A stretch of DNA of 35,848 nt from an uncultured Saprospiraceae bacterium (GCA_905480595.1 CAJQQY010000351.1:1-35848); one strand, 5' to 3'; positions 7,644 to 16,878 are shown, counted from the stretch's first letter. Notes: generated by a model not told the origin, from the letters alone. Translations and numbers: made by a program.

Positions 7644-7967
7644 AATTACCTAATTTTTTAGTTAAACAATAAAATTTCATTTCTGAATTCAATCGAATAA
7701 TGAAGAAATTTGGTTATCAAAAAACCTTATTCAGAATTTCAATTATAAAAATATCAACTCTTGTTCCATTTTAAAAATAGATAATAATTTTTAAAATTTT
7801 GTTAACATTTTCTGAAAAAATGGCAGTTTCTAAGTTTTGATTCTGACAATTTTTTAGGCATTATTTTGAAAAAATGACAGTTATATTTTATATTTCTTTC
7901 AAAAAGAAAGTCATCTGCAATTGCTCGCAGATGACTTTCTTTTTGCTAAAATATATATTTTTTGTAG
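7644..7967. other. Intergenic region upstream of hsp20, 324 bp, with repeated motifs
   Basis: There is no gene here. It contains the hsp20 promoter region (minus strand) and the terminator of the S41 protease gene at its right end. Two 16-bp near-identical direct repeats, TGAAAAAATGGCAGTT (7813-7828) and TGAAAAAATGACAGTT (7867-7882), lie 54 bases apart. A related inverted box, CTGACAATTTTTT, sits between them at 7843-7855. TTCTGAAT/ATTCAGAA arms flank about 7680-7740. These could be heat-shock or repressor sites. I cannot match them to a known operator, and the exact promoter is not clear. Confidence 0.45.
7900..7945 (-). terminator. Intrinsic terminator of the S41 protease gene (19-bp perfect stem)
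   Basis: CAAAAAGAAAGTCATCTGC at 7900-7918 pairs perfectly with 7927-7945 around an 8-base loop. On the minus strand the T-rich end of the stem follows the GC-richer centre, and the hairpin begins 22 bases after the stop at 7968. The A/T-symmetric arms could work in both directions, but no plus-strand gene precedes it. Confidence 0.85.
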
Positions 7968-10900
7968 TTACGGTCGAATCACTTTTTTCACCTCCTTCTC
8001 CAATTCTTTCACAGCTGCTTCCAACTGCTGATCTTGTCCTTTGCTTACTGCAGCAGGATCATTTGCTACTTTAATGTCTGGTTCAAGTTGTTGGTTCTCC
8101 AAATACTTTCCATCATTGCCGACCATCCCCACTTGAGGAATTCCGAAGACCATTCCATTCTGTAATCGTTCCCACCAAACTGCTGTTCCTGTTCCAGGGA
8201 CAGGCATTCCAACTAACTTTCCAATGCCCAAGGCTTTGTATGTGTAAGGAAACATATGAGCATCCGAGTAATTACTTTCACTCATTACTACGATCGAAGG
8301 CTTCGTCCATTTGAATTGAGGTTCTGTTCCTAACTCTTGATCACGAGGTACAAAACTCATATATTTTTTTCCATCCAAAAAGGTCGCTAAGTCATCATGT
8401 AACCATCCTCCACCATTAAATCGAGTATCTACCACAAGTGCTTTTTTGCTTCCATTTTTTCCAAGTGTCTCTTCATAAACGGTTCGATAACTCGCATCAT
8501 TCATTCCTCTCACATGGACATAACCTATTTCTCCATTAGAAAGACTATCCACCATTTTACGAGAATTCTCTACCCATCGACGATAGCGAAGTTGGTTCTC
8601 TGCTCCTAGCGAAATTGGTTTTGTCGTCTCTTCCCATCGTTTACCAGTTGCTGGATTAAAGAGAGAAAGTAAGGTGTTTTTATCTACTTTTCGATTGAGA
8701 AGTTGGTAAACATTTTGGGAAGAAGAAATATCAACACCATCGATTTTTTCTAATACAACTCCAGCTTTTATTTTCGACTCGCTATTGTCAAGTGGGCCTC
8801 GATCCATGACCTCTACAATCTTCAACCCTTTGCCAGAATAATCTTGATCGAAAAATAAACCAAAGGAAGCCGTCTGATCTCCATTCTCAGTTTTTGGTCG
8901 ATATCGTGCTCCGGTGTGAGAAGCATTTAACTCTCCCAACATCTCAGAAAGCATCTCTGCAAAGTCATGATTATTATTTATGTGAGGCAAAAACTTAGCG
9001 TATTCTTTTTTATAAAAGTCCCAAGAAACGTCATGTAAATCTATCTTATAAAATTTCTTTTCTACTTGTCGCCATGCGTGTTCAAATAAATATTCTCTTT
9101 CAACGGTTTCATTCAAAACCATTTCACCATTAACTCCAATTCCTTTTTTCTTTCCACCTTCTACCCCTACTTTCGATATTTTTCCATCAGCTAAAATGAA
9201 AAGGTTTTTACCTTTTTTATCCATGACTACATCTCCGACATTTTGTGCTCCCATCTTTAAAAGCTTCTTAGTTTCTTTCGTTCGAAGATTTGTCTCCCAC
9301 AAATCTGCACCTTTTTCATAGCGAGACATGTAAAATAGTTTGCTGCCATCATTTGCTAAGACCGCATCAGAAAGGCGAGTTGAGTTTACTGTCAATCTTA
9401 CTTTTCGTTCATCTATCTCATCTAATTCTATTTTGATTGGATCCACAGACTTTTTCTTATCCTTTGCTTTTTTCTTCTTCTTTTTTTCTTCCCCATCATC
9501 TTCCTCCTCTTCCTCCTCTTCAGTTTTTAATTCATATTCTTCTTCATCCAATTTGTATTGATCAAATGCTTCCTTCGTGAAAAACATTGCATAAACATCC
9601 ATTTCTCCTCCCCAACTTCCATGATTTTTCATTCCGTCTCGATCACTTGCATAGACCATCATTTTTCCATCCATTGCCCACTCAGGCCCATAACTGCCGT
9701 ATCCACTTTGAGTCAGATTAACTACATCTTTTCCACCTTTTGCATCAACCAATCCACATTGAGTAATCCATTGTCGATCTTGTAAAAACTCCACCAATAT
9801 CCATTTGCTGTCAGGTGACCAGGCAAAATGTTGGTCTCCGTCGGAGTAAGAATAATTTTTATCAGCAGTCATCACCGTACGAGTTTTTTTGGTTGCAAGG
9901 TTTAGAACTTTGATTGCAGTCCTTTCCTCGAGGTAGGCAATTTCTTTACCATCAGGAGAATAGGCAGGTTCAAATTCTTCCGCAGGATTATCTAATAAAG
10001 TCTCCTCCTTGATGATCGTAGAATTGAAAAAATATTTTTCTCCTTCTCGTGCAATTGAACTTTGATAAATATTCCAACTCCCATTTCTTTCTCCTGCATA
10101 CAGAATAGATTTTCCGTCAGGACTAAAACTTATGTTGCGTTCTTGCTCTGGAGTATTCGTAATTCGTTTCGTGGTTCCTTCTTTTACAGAAGCTACAAAA
10201 ACTTCCCCTCTATGTAAAAAAGCAATCTCTTTTTCATTAGGAGAAAGCGCCATTTCAGTAATGTCTTTATTGACTGAAACTATTTTTTCTGGATTAAAAC
10301 GGCTATCGGCACTTACTTTTACTTTTACTTTTTCTGGTTTCCGTCCATCTTTCATAGTGTAGAGTTCACCATTGTAACTGAAACATAAAACACCTGCTTC
10401 GCTCATACTCAAGTTCCGAACTGGATGCTTATCGAATGAAGAAATTTGGGTAGAAGCTCCAGGAGAATTAATGTTCATTTTAAAAATATTAAAGCTCCCT
10501 TTCTCTTCACTTAGGTAATAAATGTTTTGTTGGTCGGGAGCAAAAACTGGATTTCGATCTTCTCCATTGAAGGTAGTGAGTTTAGTATATTTTCCTGTTT
10601 GAGTTTCATATTTCCAGATATCTCGAGTGACTGAAGATGTGTGGTGTTTTCTAAATTCATCTTCATATCCTTTGCGATCATGAAAAATCATGATTGAACC
10701 ATCTTGGTTATAAATCGCATTTTGAGCTGGAGTGGTAATCACTTGCTGAGGCATTCCACCTTTAGTAGAAATTTGATACAACTCAGGCAAAACTCCCGAA
10801 GGAAATTGTTGATTGGCAGCTGCATCTAATCGACTTGAAGTGAAGAGGACAGATTTATTATCAGGTGAAAATCCGCTTGGATAATCACTTGATGAATGAT

Positions 10901-11216
10901 AAGTTAAACGAGAAGCTTTTCCTCCAGTACTTGGCATGATGTAAACATCAAAATTTCCATATCGATGGGATGCAAAAGCAATCTGCTTCCCATCACTTGA
11001 CCATACTGGCTGAAAATCATGACCTTCATGTAAGGTCAAAGGCATGGCTAATCCTCCTTCAGTTGGAATTTTCCAAAGGTCTCCTTTATAGCTAAAAACA
11101 ATAGAACTCCCATCTGGTGAAATAGCAGGGTATCGCAACCATAGGGCTTCTGACTGTGCTTGGGAAATTTCCAAAAAGGATAAAAACAAAATAAAAGTAA
11201 GTGTTAGTCTTTTCAT
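7968..11216 (-). CDS. Tricorn-protease-like S41 family peptidase, 1082 aa
   Basis: A signal peptide (MKRLTLTFILFLSFLEISQAQ) directs it to the periplasm. Residues ~22-540 form PD40/TolB-like beta-propeller blades with repeated SPDGK and D-x-W/Y motifs (ISPDGSSIVFSYKGDLW, SFSPDGKSILYAG). An unusual acidic-then-lysine block follows at about 560-600. The tricorn C1 domain then carries His767 (NASHTGARY), then a PDZ domain (~790-860), then the S41 catalytic region with nucleophile Ser984 followed by Asp985 (SNYSDAH). These match the His/Ser-Asp arrangement of archaeal tricorn (H746, S965, D966), so the protease is probably active on peptides. Length matches the family. It stands alone between an intrinsic terminator and an upstream terminator, so it is likely monocistronic. 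Confidence 0.9.
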   Translation of the reverse strand: MKRLTLTFILFLSFLEISQAQSEALWLRYPAISPDGSSIVFSYKGDLWKIPTEGGLAMPLTLHEGHDFQPVWSSDGKQIAFASHRYGNFDVYIMPSTGGKASRLTYHSSSDYPSGFSPDNKSVLFTSSRLDAAANQQFPSGVLPELYQISTKGGMPQQVITTPAQNAIYNQDGSIMIFHDRKGYEDEFRKHHTSSVTRDIWKYETQTGKYTKLTTFNGEDRNPVFAPDQQNIYYLSEEKGSFNIFKMNINSPGASTQISSFDKHPVRNLSMSEAGVLCFSYNGELYTMKDGRKPEKVKVKVSADSRFNPEKIVSVNKDITEMALSPNEKEIAFLHRGEVFVASVKEGTTKRITNTPEQERNISFSPDGKSILYAGERNGSWNIYQSSIAREGEKYFFNSTIIKEETLLDNPAEEFEPAYSPDGKEIAYLEERTAIKVLNLATKKTRTVMTADKNYSYSDGDQHFAWSPDSKWILVEFLQDRQWITQCGLVDAKGGKDVVNLTQSGYGSYGPEWAMDGKMMVYASDRDGMKNHGSWGGEMDVYAMFFTKEAFDQYKLDEEEYELKTEEEEEEEDDGEEKKKKKKAKDKKKSVDPIKIELDEIDERKVRLTVNSTRLSDAVLANDGSKLFYMSRYEKGADLWETNLRTKETKKLLKMGAQNVGDVVMDKKGKNLFILADGKISKVGVEGGKKKGIGVNGEMVLNETVEREYLFEHAWRQVEKKFYKIDLHDVSWDFYKKEYAKFLPHINNNHDFAEMLSEMLGELNASHTGARYRPKTENGDQTASFGLFFDQDYSGKGLKIVEVMDRGPLDNSESKIKAGVVLEKIDGVDISSSQNVYQLLNRKVDKNTLLSLFNPATGKRWEETTKPISLGAENQLRYRRWVENSRKMVDSLSNGEIGYVHVRGMNDASYRTVYEETLGKNGSKKALVVDTRFNGGGWLHDDLATFLDGKKYMSFVPRDQELGTEPQFKWTKPSIVVMSESNYSDAHMFPYTYKALGIGKLVGMPVPGTGTAVWWERLQNGMVFGIPQVGMVGNDGKYLENQQLEPDIKVANDPAAVSKGQDQQLEAAVKELEKEVKKVIRP

Positions 11217-11328
11217 TATTAATGATTTTTTTGGTTAAGGCTTTGATGTACTTTCTTAAAGACAAAAAAAGATTAGAAGGCTGCATTCATTTTTTGAATT
11301 CCTAAATTTAATTAAAATAGTTCAAAAC

Positions 11329-11368
11329 AAAATGAGCTACTTACAAAGTAATGCAAGCAGCTCATTTT
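11329..11368 (-). terminator. Terminator after the SusCD/PNGase operon
   Basis: AAAATGAGCT (11329-11338) and AGCTCATTTT (11359-11368) form a 10-bp stem, extendable through a one-base bulge to further A/T pairs. On the minus strand the 3' arm runs into TTTTGTTTTG. It begins 22 bases after the stop at 11390. Confidence 0.65.
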
Positions 11369-11389
11369 TGTTTATAAGAAAATAAAAAA

Positions 11390-13906
11390 TTAGTCCACAA
11401 TCACTTTCTCCATTCCAATTCCTTTATCTGTATGTACTTCGATAATATAAATTCCACTTGCTATATTTTGCATTTCAAATGAAGTTAACAAAGTCGGATT
11501 TTCTCTTTCCATAGAAAATACTTCCTGCCCCAAATTATTGAAAACTCGAATTCTCATTTCCTCTACTTGCTCTGCTAACTCAATATTAAAATTCCCTTTC
11601 GATGGATTTGGAAAAACATGAAATGCTAATTTCTCTTCCAAATTCTCATTTGATGTACTCACCTCACCTAGTGGCGCATCACCCAAAGTTATCAAATAAG
11701 AGGACACAATTAAGTGTGGATTAAATCCATCATCACAATTATTACAAGTTACTCCAGTTACACAATTAGGATTCGCAGCGTTACAAAAGTCAACATAATC
11801 TTCATCAAAAACATATTTCAATGTCACATCATCTTGATTAAGAAATGCATCCATGTCATAATCAAACCAAGGCGCAATTGATCCTGGACACCAACCTGCT
11901 CGATCGAAGAACCAAGTTCCATTTTGAGGACTACAGCCATCAGGATTCGGATCACAATTAGACCAGTTGTGTTGTTCAAATGTTTGATTTCCATCTACCC
12001 AAATGTGATGAGTATCTTCATGGAATTCCGCAGCATTTCCTGTATTATTATCTCCCCATCCGTGTCCAGTTGAAACTAACTTCAGTTTTGCAGCCAAAAC
12101 ATTATCAGGATATTGTGCATTAATTTCAGCAGTTGGTTGAAGATTGTCCATATTTCCAAAATCGTAAGTTTCGTACCAAAGTTTGGTTATCGAACTGTAC
12201 GGATGCGTTGGTGTACCCGCTTGGTAATCCAAGTTTAAAGTATACAAAAATCCATTCCCTGGAGTTCCTAATCGAAAACGGAAAGCAATCTTTCCTTGCA
12301 GAGTACTCATGAAATCTGTCAAATCTATTTCACTATTACAAGCCACTCCGTATGGCGTAATGTATCGAATGATTTCATACCATTCTCCATTATGACCTTT
12401 AACATCAATTCCTGAAACTCTGTCCCACTCATCGCATCCTCCATTAGGACAACCAATATCAAAGTTCCCCATAATCTGATCAAACGCCCCTGCATAACTT
12501 GGTAATTCAACTTCTACAATTTCTTCTGTATTGTTGACATAAACCCAAACATCAGTTCCTGCATTTACCGTCATATTAGATGCTTGATCTACTACGGTAA
12601 AAGTAACCGACTCCACTCCTACTGCTCCATAATTATTTTCAGCAAAAACATTCATCGTGAATTCACCATAAGAAGGTGGTGTCCACCATCCTGTATAATG
12701 GCCATTGCCCCAATCTTTGGCAACAACAGTTTCTCCATCAACTTGGAAAGAAACATTAGCTACATTAAATAAATCTGGGAAATCAATATTGGAAATGGCT
12801 GCCAGCTGGATCGGTCCTAAATTTGGAACCATCACATCTCCCGCTAATGGACTTCTGACTTCAGTCGATGGAACAAATGTTGTTGGATCCAAAACTTGAA
12901 AAGAAAGAATAATTTCAGGTGCAGGACTAAAAGTTCCATCACCTGGTTGAGTTGCTTTCACCATCACTTCACCAACCACTCCATCAAGAGTAACTGTACT
13001 ACCACTAATGGAAGCTGGGCCAGAAACGATTTCATAATCTACCGTTAGACCTGAACTTGAAGTTGCCGTCAAATCAAAAGGCGCATCAGTAACTAATTTA
13101 TCTGGAATAGCAGGAAATGTAATTACCTGAACACTATTATCAACCGTTCCTACAAAATTCGAAACTTCTCCAGTCATATCAAAATTAACCAAATCACCAT
13201 CTCGCACTCCAGGTTCTACTTCCGAAATTAGCTTTGTAATAGACGTATTATCTCCTCCTGGAACACCTTGATTAAATTTGTAGTACAATTCTAATCCGGG
13301 CTCATTTCCATTTAGTTCATTGACCATCATCTCTTGAATTTCAGTTTGTGTCAATGCTTTACTCCAAAGTGTTACTTCATCAATACTTCCATTCCATGTT
13401 GCCAATCCCCAAGGACTAATATGTTTCCCAATGGACAGAGGAGTATCTATTGAGGTAATTGTTCCTGATGCTGGAGTACTTCCGATTGAAACACCATCCA
13501 TAAATAATTCTACTTTTGAGCCATCATAAATCCAAGCCACATGTTGCCAAGCTTCTGGAACTGCTACAAAATCTGCTGTCGCCACTTCGTAAGTTGTTCC
13601 GTTGATAATCAATCGGCATTCCATTTTTCCATTCGCTAATTGAATTAAATACATTTCGCCATCACCTGTACCCCCATTCCGAAAGGAGAGGTAACCTTGT
13701 CCATAACCTAATGCATCACAGTAAAACCAACCAGTCATACTGATCTCATTAGAACCTGCAATGTATTGTGATGCTGCTGGAATTTCAACAATATCATCAC
13801 CAAAATCGAAATGTAAATTTTGCTGCGTTTGCGCTTGTAAATGTATTGTTATAAAAAATAAAAAGGATAATGCTAAAAGTATCCTCGTAGTGTAAATTTT
13901 AATCAT
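11390..13906 (-). CDS. LamG + PNGase F-like T9SS-secreted protein, 838 aa
   Basis: The signal peptide ends about residue 26. Domains in order: LamG/concanavalin-like (~28-215; WQHVAWIYDGSKVELFMDG, then GSIDEVTLW); two Ig-like regions (~255-340 and ~350-440); a PNGase F-type pair of jelly rolls (~445-745); and a T9SS sorting tail (FHVFPNPSKGNFNIEL ... MEKVIVD). PNGase F landmarks are CDEWDR, GEWYEIIRYITPYG, GHGWGDNNTGNAAEF and DRAGWCPG. By eye against Elizabethkingia PNGase F, catalytic Asp60 corresponds to D495 and Glu206 to E627. Glu118 falls on a leucine (FRFRLGTPG region), so amidase activity is uncertain. It would cleave N-glycans from asparagine if active. It is the last gene after SusC-SusD-membrane protein, 31 bases behind the latter. 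Confidence 0.85.
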   Translation of the reverse strand: MIKIYTTRILLALSFLFFITIHLQAQTQQNLHFDFGDDIVEIPAASQYIAGSNEISMTGWFYCDALGYGQGYLSFRNGGTGDGEMYLIQLANGKMECRLIINGTTYEVATADFVAVPEAWQHVAWIYDGSKVELFMDGVSIGSTPASGTITSIDTPLSIGKHISPWGLATWNGSIDEVTLWSKALTQTEIQEMMVNELNGNEPGLELYYKFNQGVPGGDNTSITKLISEVEPGVRDGDLVNFDMTGEVSNFVGTVDNSVQVITFPAIPDKLVTDAPFDLTATSSSGLTVDYEIVSGPASISGSTVTLDGVVGEVMVKATQPGDGTFSPAPEIILSFQVLDPTTFVPSTEVRSPLAGDVMVPNLGPIQLAAISNIDFPDLFNVANVSFQVDGETVVAKDWGNGHYTGWWTPPSYGEFTMNVFAENNYGAVGVESVTFTVVDQASNMTVNAGTDVWVYVNNTEEIVEVELPSYAGAFDQIMGNFDIGCPNGGCDEWDRVSGIDVKGHNGEWYEIIRYITPYGVACNSEIDLTDFMSTLQGKIAFRFRLGTPGNGFLYTLNLDYQAGTPTHPYSSITKLWYETYDFGNMDNLQPTAEINAQYPDNVLAAKLKLVSTGHGWGDNNTGNAAEFHEDTHHIWVDGNQTFEQHNWSNCDPNPDGCSPQNGTWFFDRAGWCPGSIAPWFDYDMDAFLNQDDVTLKYVFDEDYVDFCNAANPNCVTGVTCNNCDDGFNPHLIVSSYLITLGDAPLGEVSTSNENLEEKLAFHVFPNPSKGNFNIELAEQVEEMRIRVFNNLGQEVFSMERENPTLLTSFEMQNIASGIYIIEVHTDKGIGMEKVIVD

Positions 13907-13937
13907 TGTTGTTTTGATTTTATGAAAAAATTAATTT

Positions 13938-14945
13938 TTATTTTTTTGAAAATGATTTTTTACTCTTAAATAATTCTCTAATTCCATAACCTATTAAGGA
14001 AATACTGAATGCCAAAAGAGCATACATTCCAATAGAGTTTCTATCACTTGTCTTAAGGTTATTGTAATTTTCTAAATCAAAATAATTTTCGTTTTTTGCT
14101 TTTATTCCATAAACTATTATTTCACGAAAATTAAAACCCTTATCCAAAAAACTCAATGGAATTTCCTTAGCAAGTTTCTTCTTATATTGATCAGTCAAAA
14201 TTTCAAGTTGAATGCGGTCTCCTTTTTTTATATCTGAAATAAACTGAGAGGTATTTGTTGACCTTACACCATATCCTTTTACTTCAAATTTAAATTTTGG
14301 AAACTCTTCTAATCTTATAGGCATTGAAATATTTTCGCCTCGTTTTCCAGATTTCTTTATTAAAATTTCATCGCTAATTGTACCTTCTATTCTTGATAAC
14401 TCATTTGGTAAAACTTCGTTATTTCTCTTTATAAACATGTTTCCCAAAATCAATGTGAAAATTATCCCAGCTATTAAAAATCCATAACCATACCTTCGAT
14501 TTAATTTATTCTTCCATCTTTTTTTTGCATTGGTATTCTTTTTCTTACCTCTCGTCAACCTTTTTTCTAAATCATCATAATTAGAATAAAGAGTTGATGA
14601 AATCATGTATTTTGAGTCTTTAGTAAAAAGCGTAAGATCTTTCCATTTAGTATTCCTCCCTTCTTTTTCTATTTCACTATAACTTATTATTTCTGAGAAA
14701 TTTATAACCTTTTTTCTTCTTCCAAAGAGAGATTGGATAATTAATTTATTATCCTTTAATACAATTTTTTCTAGAAAAAATATTACTCCCAAACATCCGA
14801 CTCCAATCAATCCAAATAAACATCCAAAAATTAAACTCAAAATATCAGGATATTCATCTTTAAGTGAATTGGTTACCATAAAATATGCAGCAACTAAAGC
14901 TATTATTCCAAATGGAATTACGATAATGAAATTAGAGATTTTCAT
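13938..14945 (-). CDS. Hypothetical membrane protein with PH-like segment, 335 aa
   Basis: I do not recognise a named family. From the ATG at 14945 there are two N-terminal membrane segments (~5-24 and ~34-58). A soluble stretch at ~60-128 has the look of a bacterial PH-like domain (KIVLKDNKLIIQSLFGRRKK ... VINFSEIISYSEIEKEG). A lysine-rich linker, a third membrane segment (~153-171), a soluble beta-rich region, and a C-terminal membrane segment (ALLAFSISLIGYGIRELF) follow. The open frame extends upstream to 15071, but those 42 residues are encoded partly by intergenic repeat B1, so I reject that start. It is 31 bases upstream of the PNGase F-like gene and downstream of SusD, and is probably in the same operon. 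A role in the deglycosylation locus is not evident. Confidence 0.65.
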   Translation of the reverse strand: MKISNFIIVIPFGIIALVAAYFMVTNSLKDEYPDILSLIFGCLFGLIGVGCLGVIFFLEKIVLKDNKLIIQSLFGRRKKVINFSEIISYSEIEKEGRNTKWKDLTLFTKDSKYMISSTLYSNYDDLEKRLTRGKKKNTNAKKRWKNKLNRRYGYGFLIAGIIFTLILGNMFIKRNNEVLPNELSRIEGTISDEILIKKSGKRGENISMPIRLEEFPKFKFEVKGYGVRSTNTSQFISDIKKGDRIQLEILTDQYKKKLAKEIPLSFLDKGFNFREIIVYGIKAKNENYFDLENYNNLKTSDRNSIGMYALLAFSISLIGYGIRELFKSKKSFSKK

Positions 14946-15023
14946 CTTAGACCTTAATTCATTTTTACTCACTTTCTTCTTTACGTTAGTTGTTTTGATT
15001 TTACGATAAAAAAATGAAAAATT

Positions 15024-15127
15024 GAATATCCAACACTCAACAAGGAATATCCAATTTCCAATAAAGTACAATGTAAATTTTCACTTCAGTTGGGCATTGG
15101 TTATTCCTTGTTCGATATTGGTTATTC
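15024..15127. repeat. Intergenic palindromic element B, copy 1 (104 bp)
   Basis: Two 39-base arms (15024-15062 and 15089-15127) are reverse complements at 30 of 39 positions, around a 26-base centre. The shared core is AACAAGGAATA.CCAAT. The right arm ends 2 bases before the susD stop codon at 15130-15132. Its centre, reverse-complemented (TGAAGTGAAAATTTA...), matches that of copy 2, so this copy is inverted relative to copy 2. Confidence 0.85.
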
Positions 15128-15129
15128 TC

Positions 15130-16740
15130 CTAATTCATCCACCACACCTTCACCTCCGGCGAATCCTCTCCCATTCTAGCAACCTGCTCCGCCCAATTAT
15201 CCGCATTATTTTGAATCTCCGTCGAAGGATATTCAAAACGATAATAATTCGGAATAGCACCTTCCCTCGGAGTCGCTTGTGTTCGTCGAAGCAAAGCATA
15301 CGCTTCCCAAGGTTGTCGAAATGCATCCATCCATCGCTGCGCATAAATTAAATTAAGCTGATCATTGCTTGTAAAAATATTAATTTTTGGATGATTCGTC
15401 ACACTAAAAATTTCACCACTTGAAAGTACGGCAGGTTTATTATCCCAAATACCTGTATTTTGAAAAACACTTTGCCAAAATTTAATTGAAGTAACCACCC
15501 CTGTTGTGTATTCTGCTCTAGCTTCTCCTTCATCGACAGCTACTCCTAATCCTCTAAAATAGATTTCCGCTTTCAAAAAACTCACCTCCGCAGCAGTCAT
15601 CATTATTTCAGGAACATCAAATCTATCTCGAATCAAATAATAATTATAAGGCGAATAAATATTGTCTGAACCTTTAGTTGAATAATTTACATCACGGTGC
15701 CCTTGATAAGGAATTCCTCCCGCAACTTCTGTGTTTGCATCTGGGATTTGAGGAAAAGCCACCCACTCATTTGCATTGTTTGGCTCGAAGAAAATATAGG
15801 CTCTAGGATCAAAAATTCCACTACCATTGGAATTATCATTTTCAGACATCATATTCCAAATGGTTGATCCCATTCGTAATTTTTTATGTTCATGAAATGA
15901 ATAGTGAGTAGAAGTTTTTTCCCAGTCTAATTCACCTGGAAAAAGGCCAACATCTTCTCCTTCTTCAATTAATGGTAGGTCATTTTCCAAAACATCTTGC
16001 AAAATAGGATTAGCAAAACTGGCATCTTTTTCCACCATTCGCAACGCATATCGAAGCCGAAGCGAGTTCGCAAATTTTTGCCATAACAACACATTTGCAT
16101 TCCCACTATTACCTGCTGCATTAAATATATTATCAAAACTTCCAAAGCTTAAATAGGCTTCTCCAGATACAGTTTGTGGATCAGGTAAGGTATTGATATT
16201 ATCGTTAGCCCATTTTAATTCATCTAGTAAAAATTTATAAATCGCTTCTTGACTATCATATTTGGGTTCCAAGTTATCTAAACTTTGGAATCCTTTCCCT
16301 GCATCAAAAAAGGGAATATCTCCAAACAAGTCAGTCACTCGAAATGTCTGATAAGCTAATATTATTTTCACCATTGCTCGCACATTAATTGTTGCTTCTT
16401 GATCGCCTTCGTATTCGTCAAATCGTTTTTCCAATTCTCTTACATTCGCTAGTGAAGTGTAATATCGAGTCCAAATATCTTCTGTTCCACGAGGCGTATT
16501 TTGAAAAGTTTCGGCCGTCAATGCACCTTGTTGGGTAATTGGATAAATCACTTCGTTGTGCATAAAAAGTTGTTCGTCACCACCTAACTGAGTTGACTCG
16601 ATGACAAAATTGAAAAGTGGTCCAATATCCGTTTGAGTTGGAAACTCAGGATTTCTATTTAAATCTTCAAAACCTTTTTCGCAGGAATTGAGAAAAATTA
16701 AAATGGTAAAAATAGAAATGTAGAATAATATATTTTTCAT
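15130..16740 (-). CDS. SusD/RagB family nutrient-binding outer-membrane lipoprotein
   Basis: The start at 16740 gives a lipoprotein signal (MKNILFYISIFTILIFLNSC, lipid-modified Cys20) and a 536-aa product. The open frame reaches 16812, but the extra 24 residues translate repeat B2 and would hide the lipoprotein signal. The body is a SusD-like TPR/helical protein: GFEDLNRNPEFPT at the mature N-terminus, RVTDLFGDIPFFDAG, WQKFANSLRLRYALRM, SFLKAEIYFRG, and a C-terminal IYAQRWMDAFRQPWEAY segment. This set is typical of the SusD-like_2 subgroup. It binds oligosaccharide or peptide at the cell surface and caps the SusC transporter encoded immediately upstream. The substrate is not readable from sequence, but the PNGase F-like gene in the same operon suggests glycoprotein material. 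Confidence 0.92.
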   Translation of the reverse strand: MKNILFYISIFTILIFLNSCEKGFEDLNRNPEFPTQTDIGPLFNFVIESTQLGGDEQLFMHNEVIYPITQQGALTAETFQNTPRGTEDIWTRYYTSLANVRELEKRFDEYEGDQEATINVRAMVKIILAYQTFRVTDLFGDIPFFDAGKGFQSLDNLEPKYDSQEAIYKFLLDELKWANDNINTLPDPQTVSGEAYLSFGSFDNIFNAAGNSGNANVLLWQKFANSLRLRYALRMVEKDASFANPILQDVLENDLPLIEEGEDVGLFPGELDWEKTSTHYSFHEHKKLRMGSTIWNMMSENDNSNGSGIFDPRAYIFFEPNNANEWVAFPQIPDANTEVAGGIPYQGHRDVNYSTKGSDNIYSPYNYYLIRDRFDVPEIMMTAAEVSFLKAEIYFRGLGVAVDEGEARAEYTTGVVTSIKFWQSVFQNTGIWDNKPAVLSSGEIFSVTNHPKINIFTSNDQLNLIYAQRWMDAFRQPWEAYALLRRTQATPREGAIPNYYRFEYPSTEIQNNADNWAEQVARMGEDSPEVKVWWMN

Positions 16741-16774
16741 AAAATCTTTTTTCAAATTAAATTTTGAATATTTT

Positions 16775-16878
16775 GAATATCCAACACCCAACAAGGAATA
16801 ACCAATGTCCAACTGAAGTAAAAATTTAGATCGTTCTTAATTGGATATTGGTTATTCCTTGTTCGATATTGGTTATTC
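16775..16878. repeat. Intergenic palindromic element B, copy 2 (104 bp)
   Basis: Arms 16775-16813 and 16840-16878 are reverse complements at 33 of 39 positions around a 26-base centre. It fills most of the gap between susC and susD, and its outer end overlaps the first two bases of the susC TGA codon (16877-16879). Together with copy 1 it brackets susD in opposite orientation. Confidence 0.87.

Noticed and set aside
9340-9561. Plus-strand frame rich in Ser and Phe
   Set aside because: It is the complement of the Glu/Lys charge block in the S41 protease gene; low-complexity shadow.
16741-16812. SusD start at 16812
   Set aside because: The added residues come from repeat B2 and would place the lipobox beyond a normal signal length.
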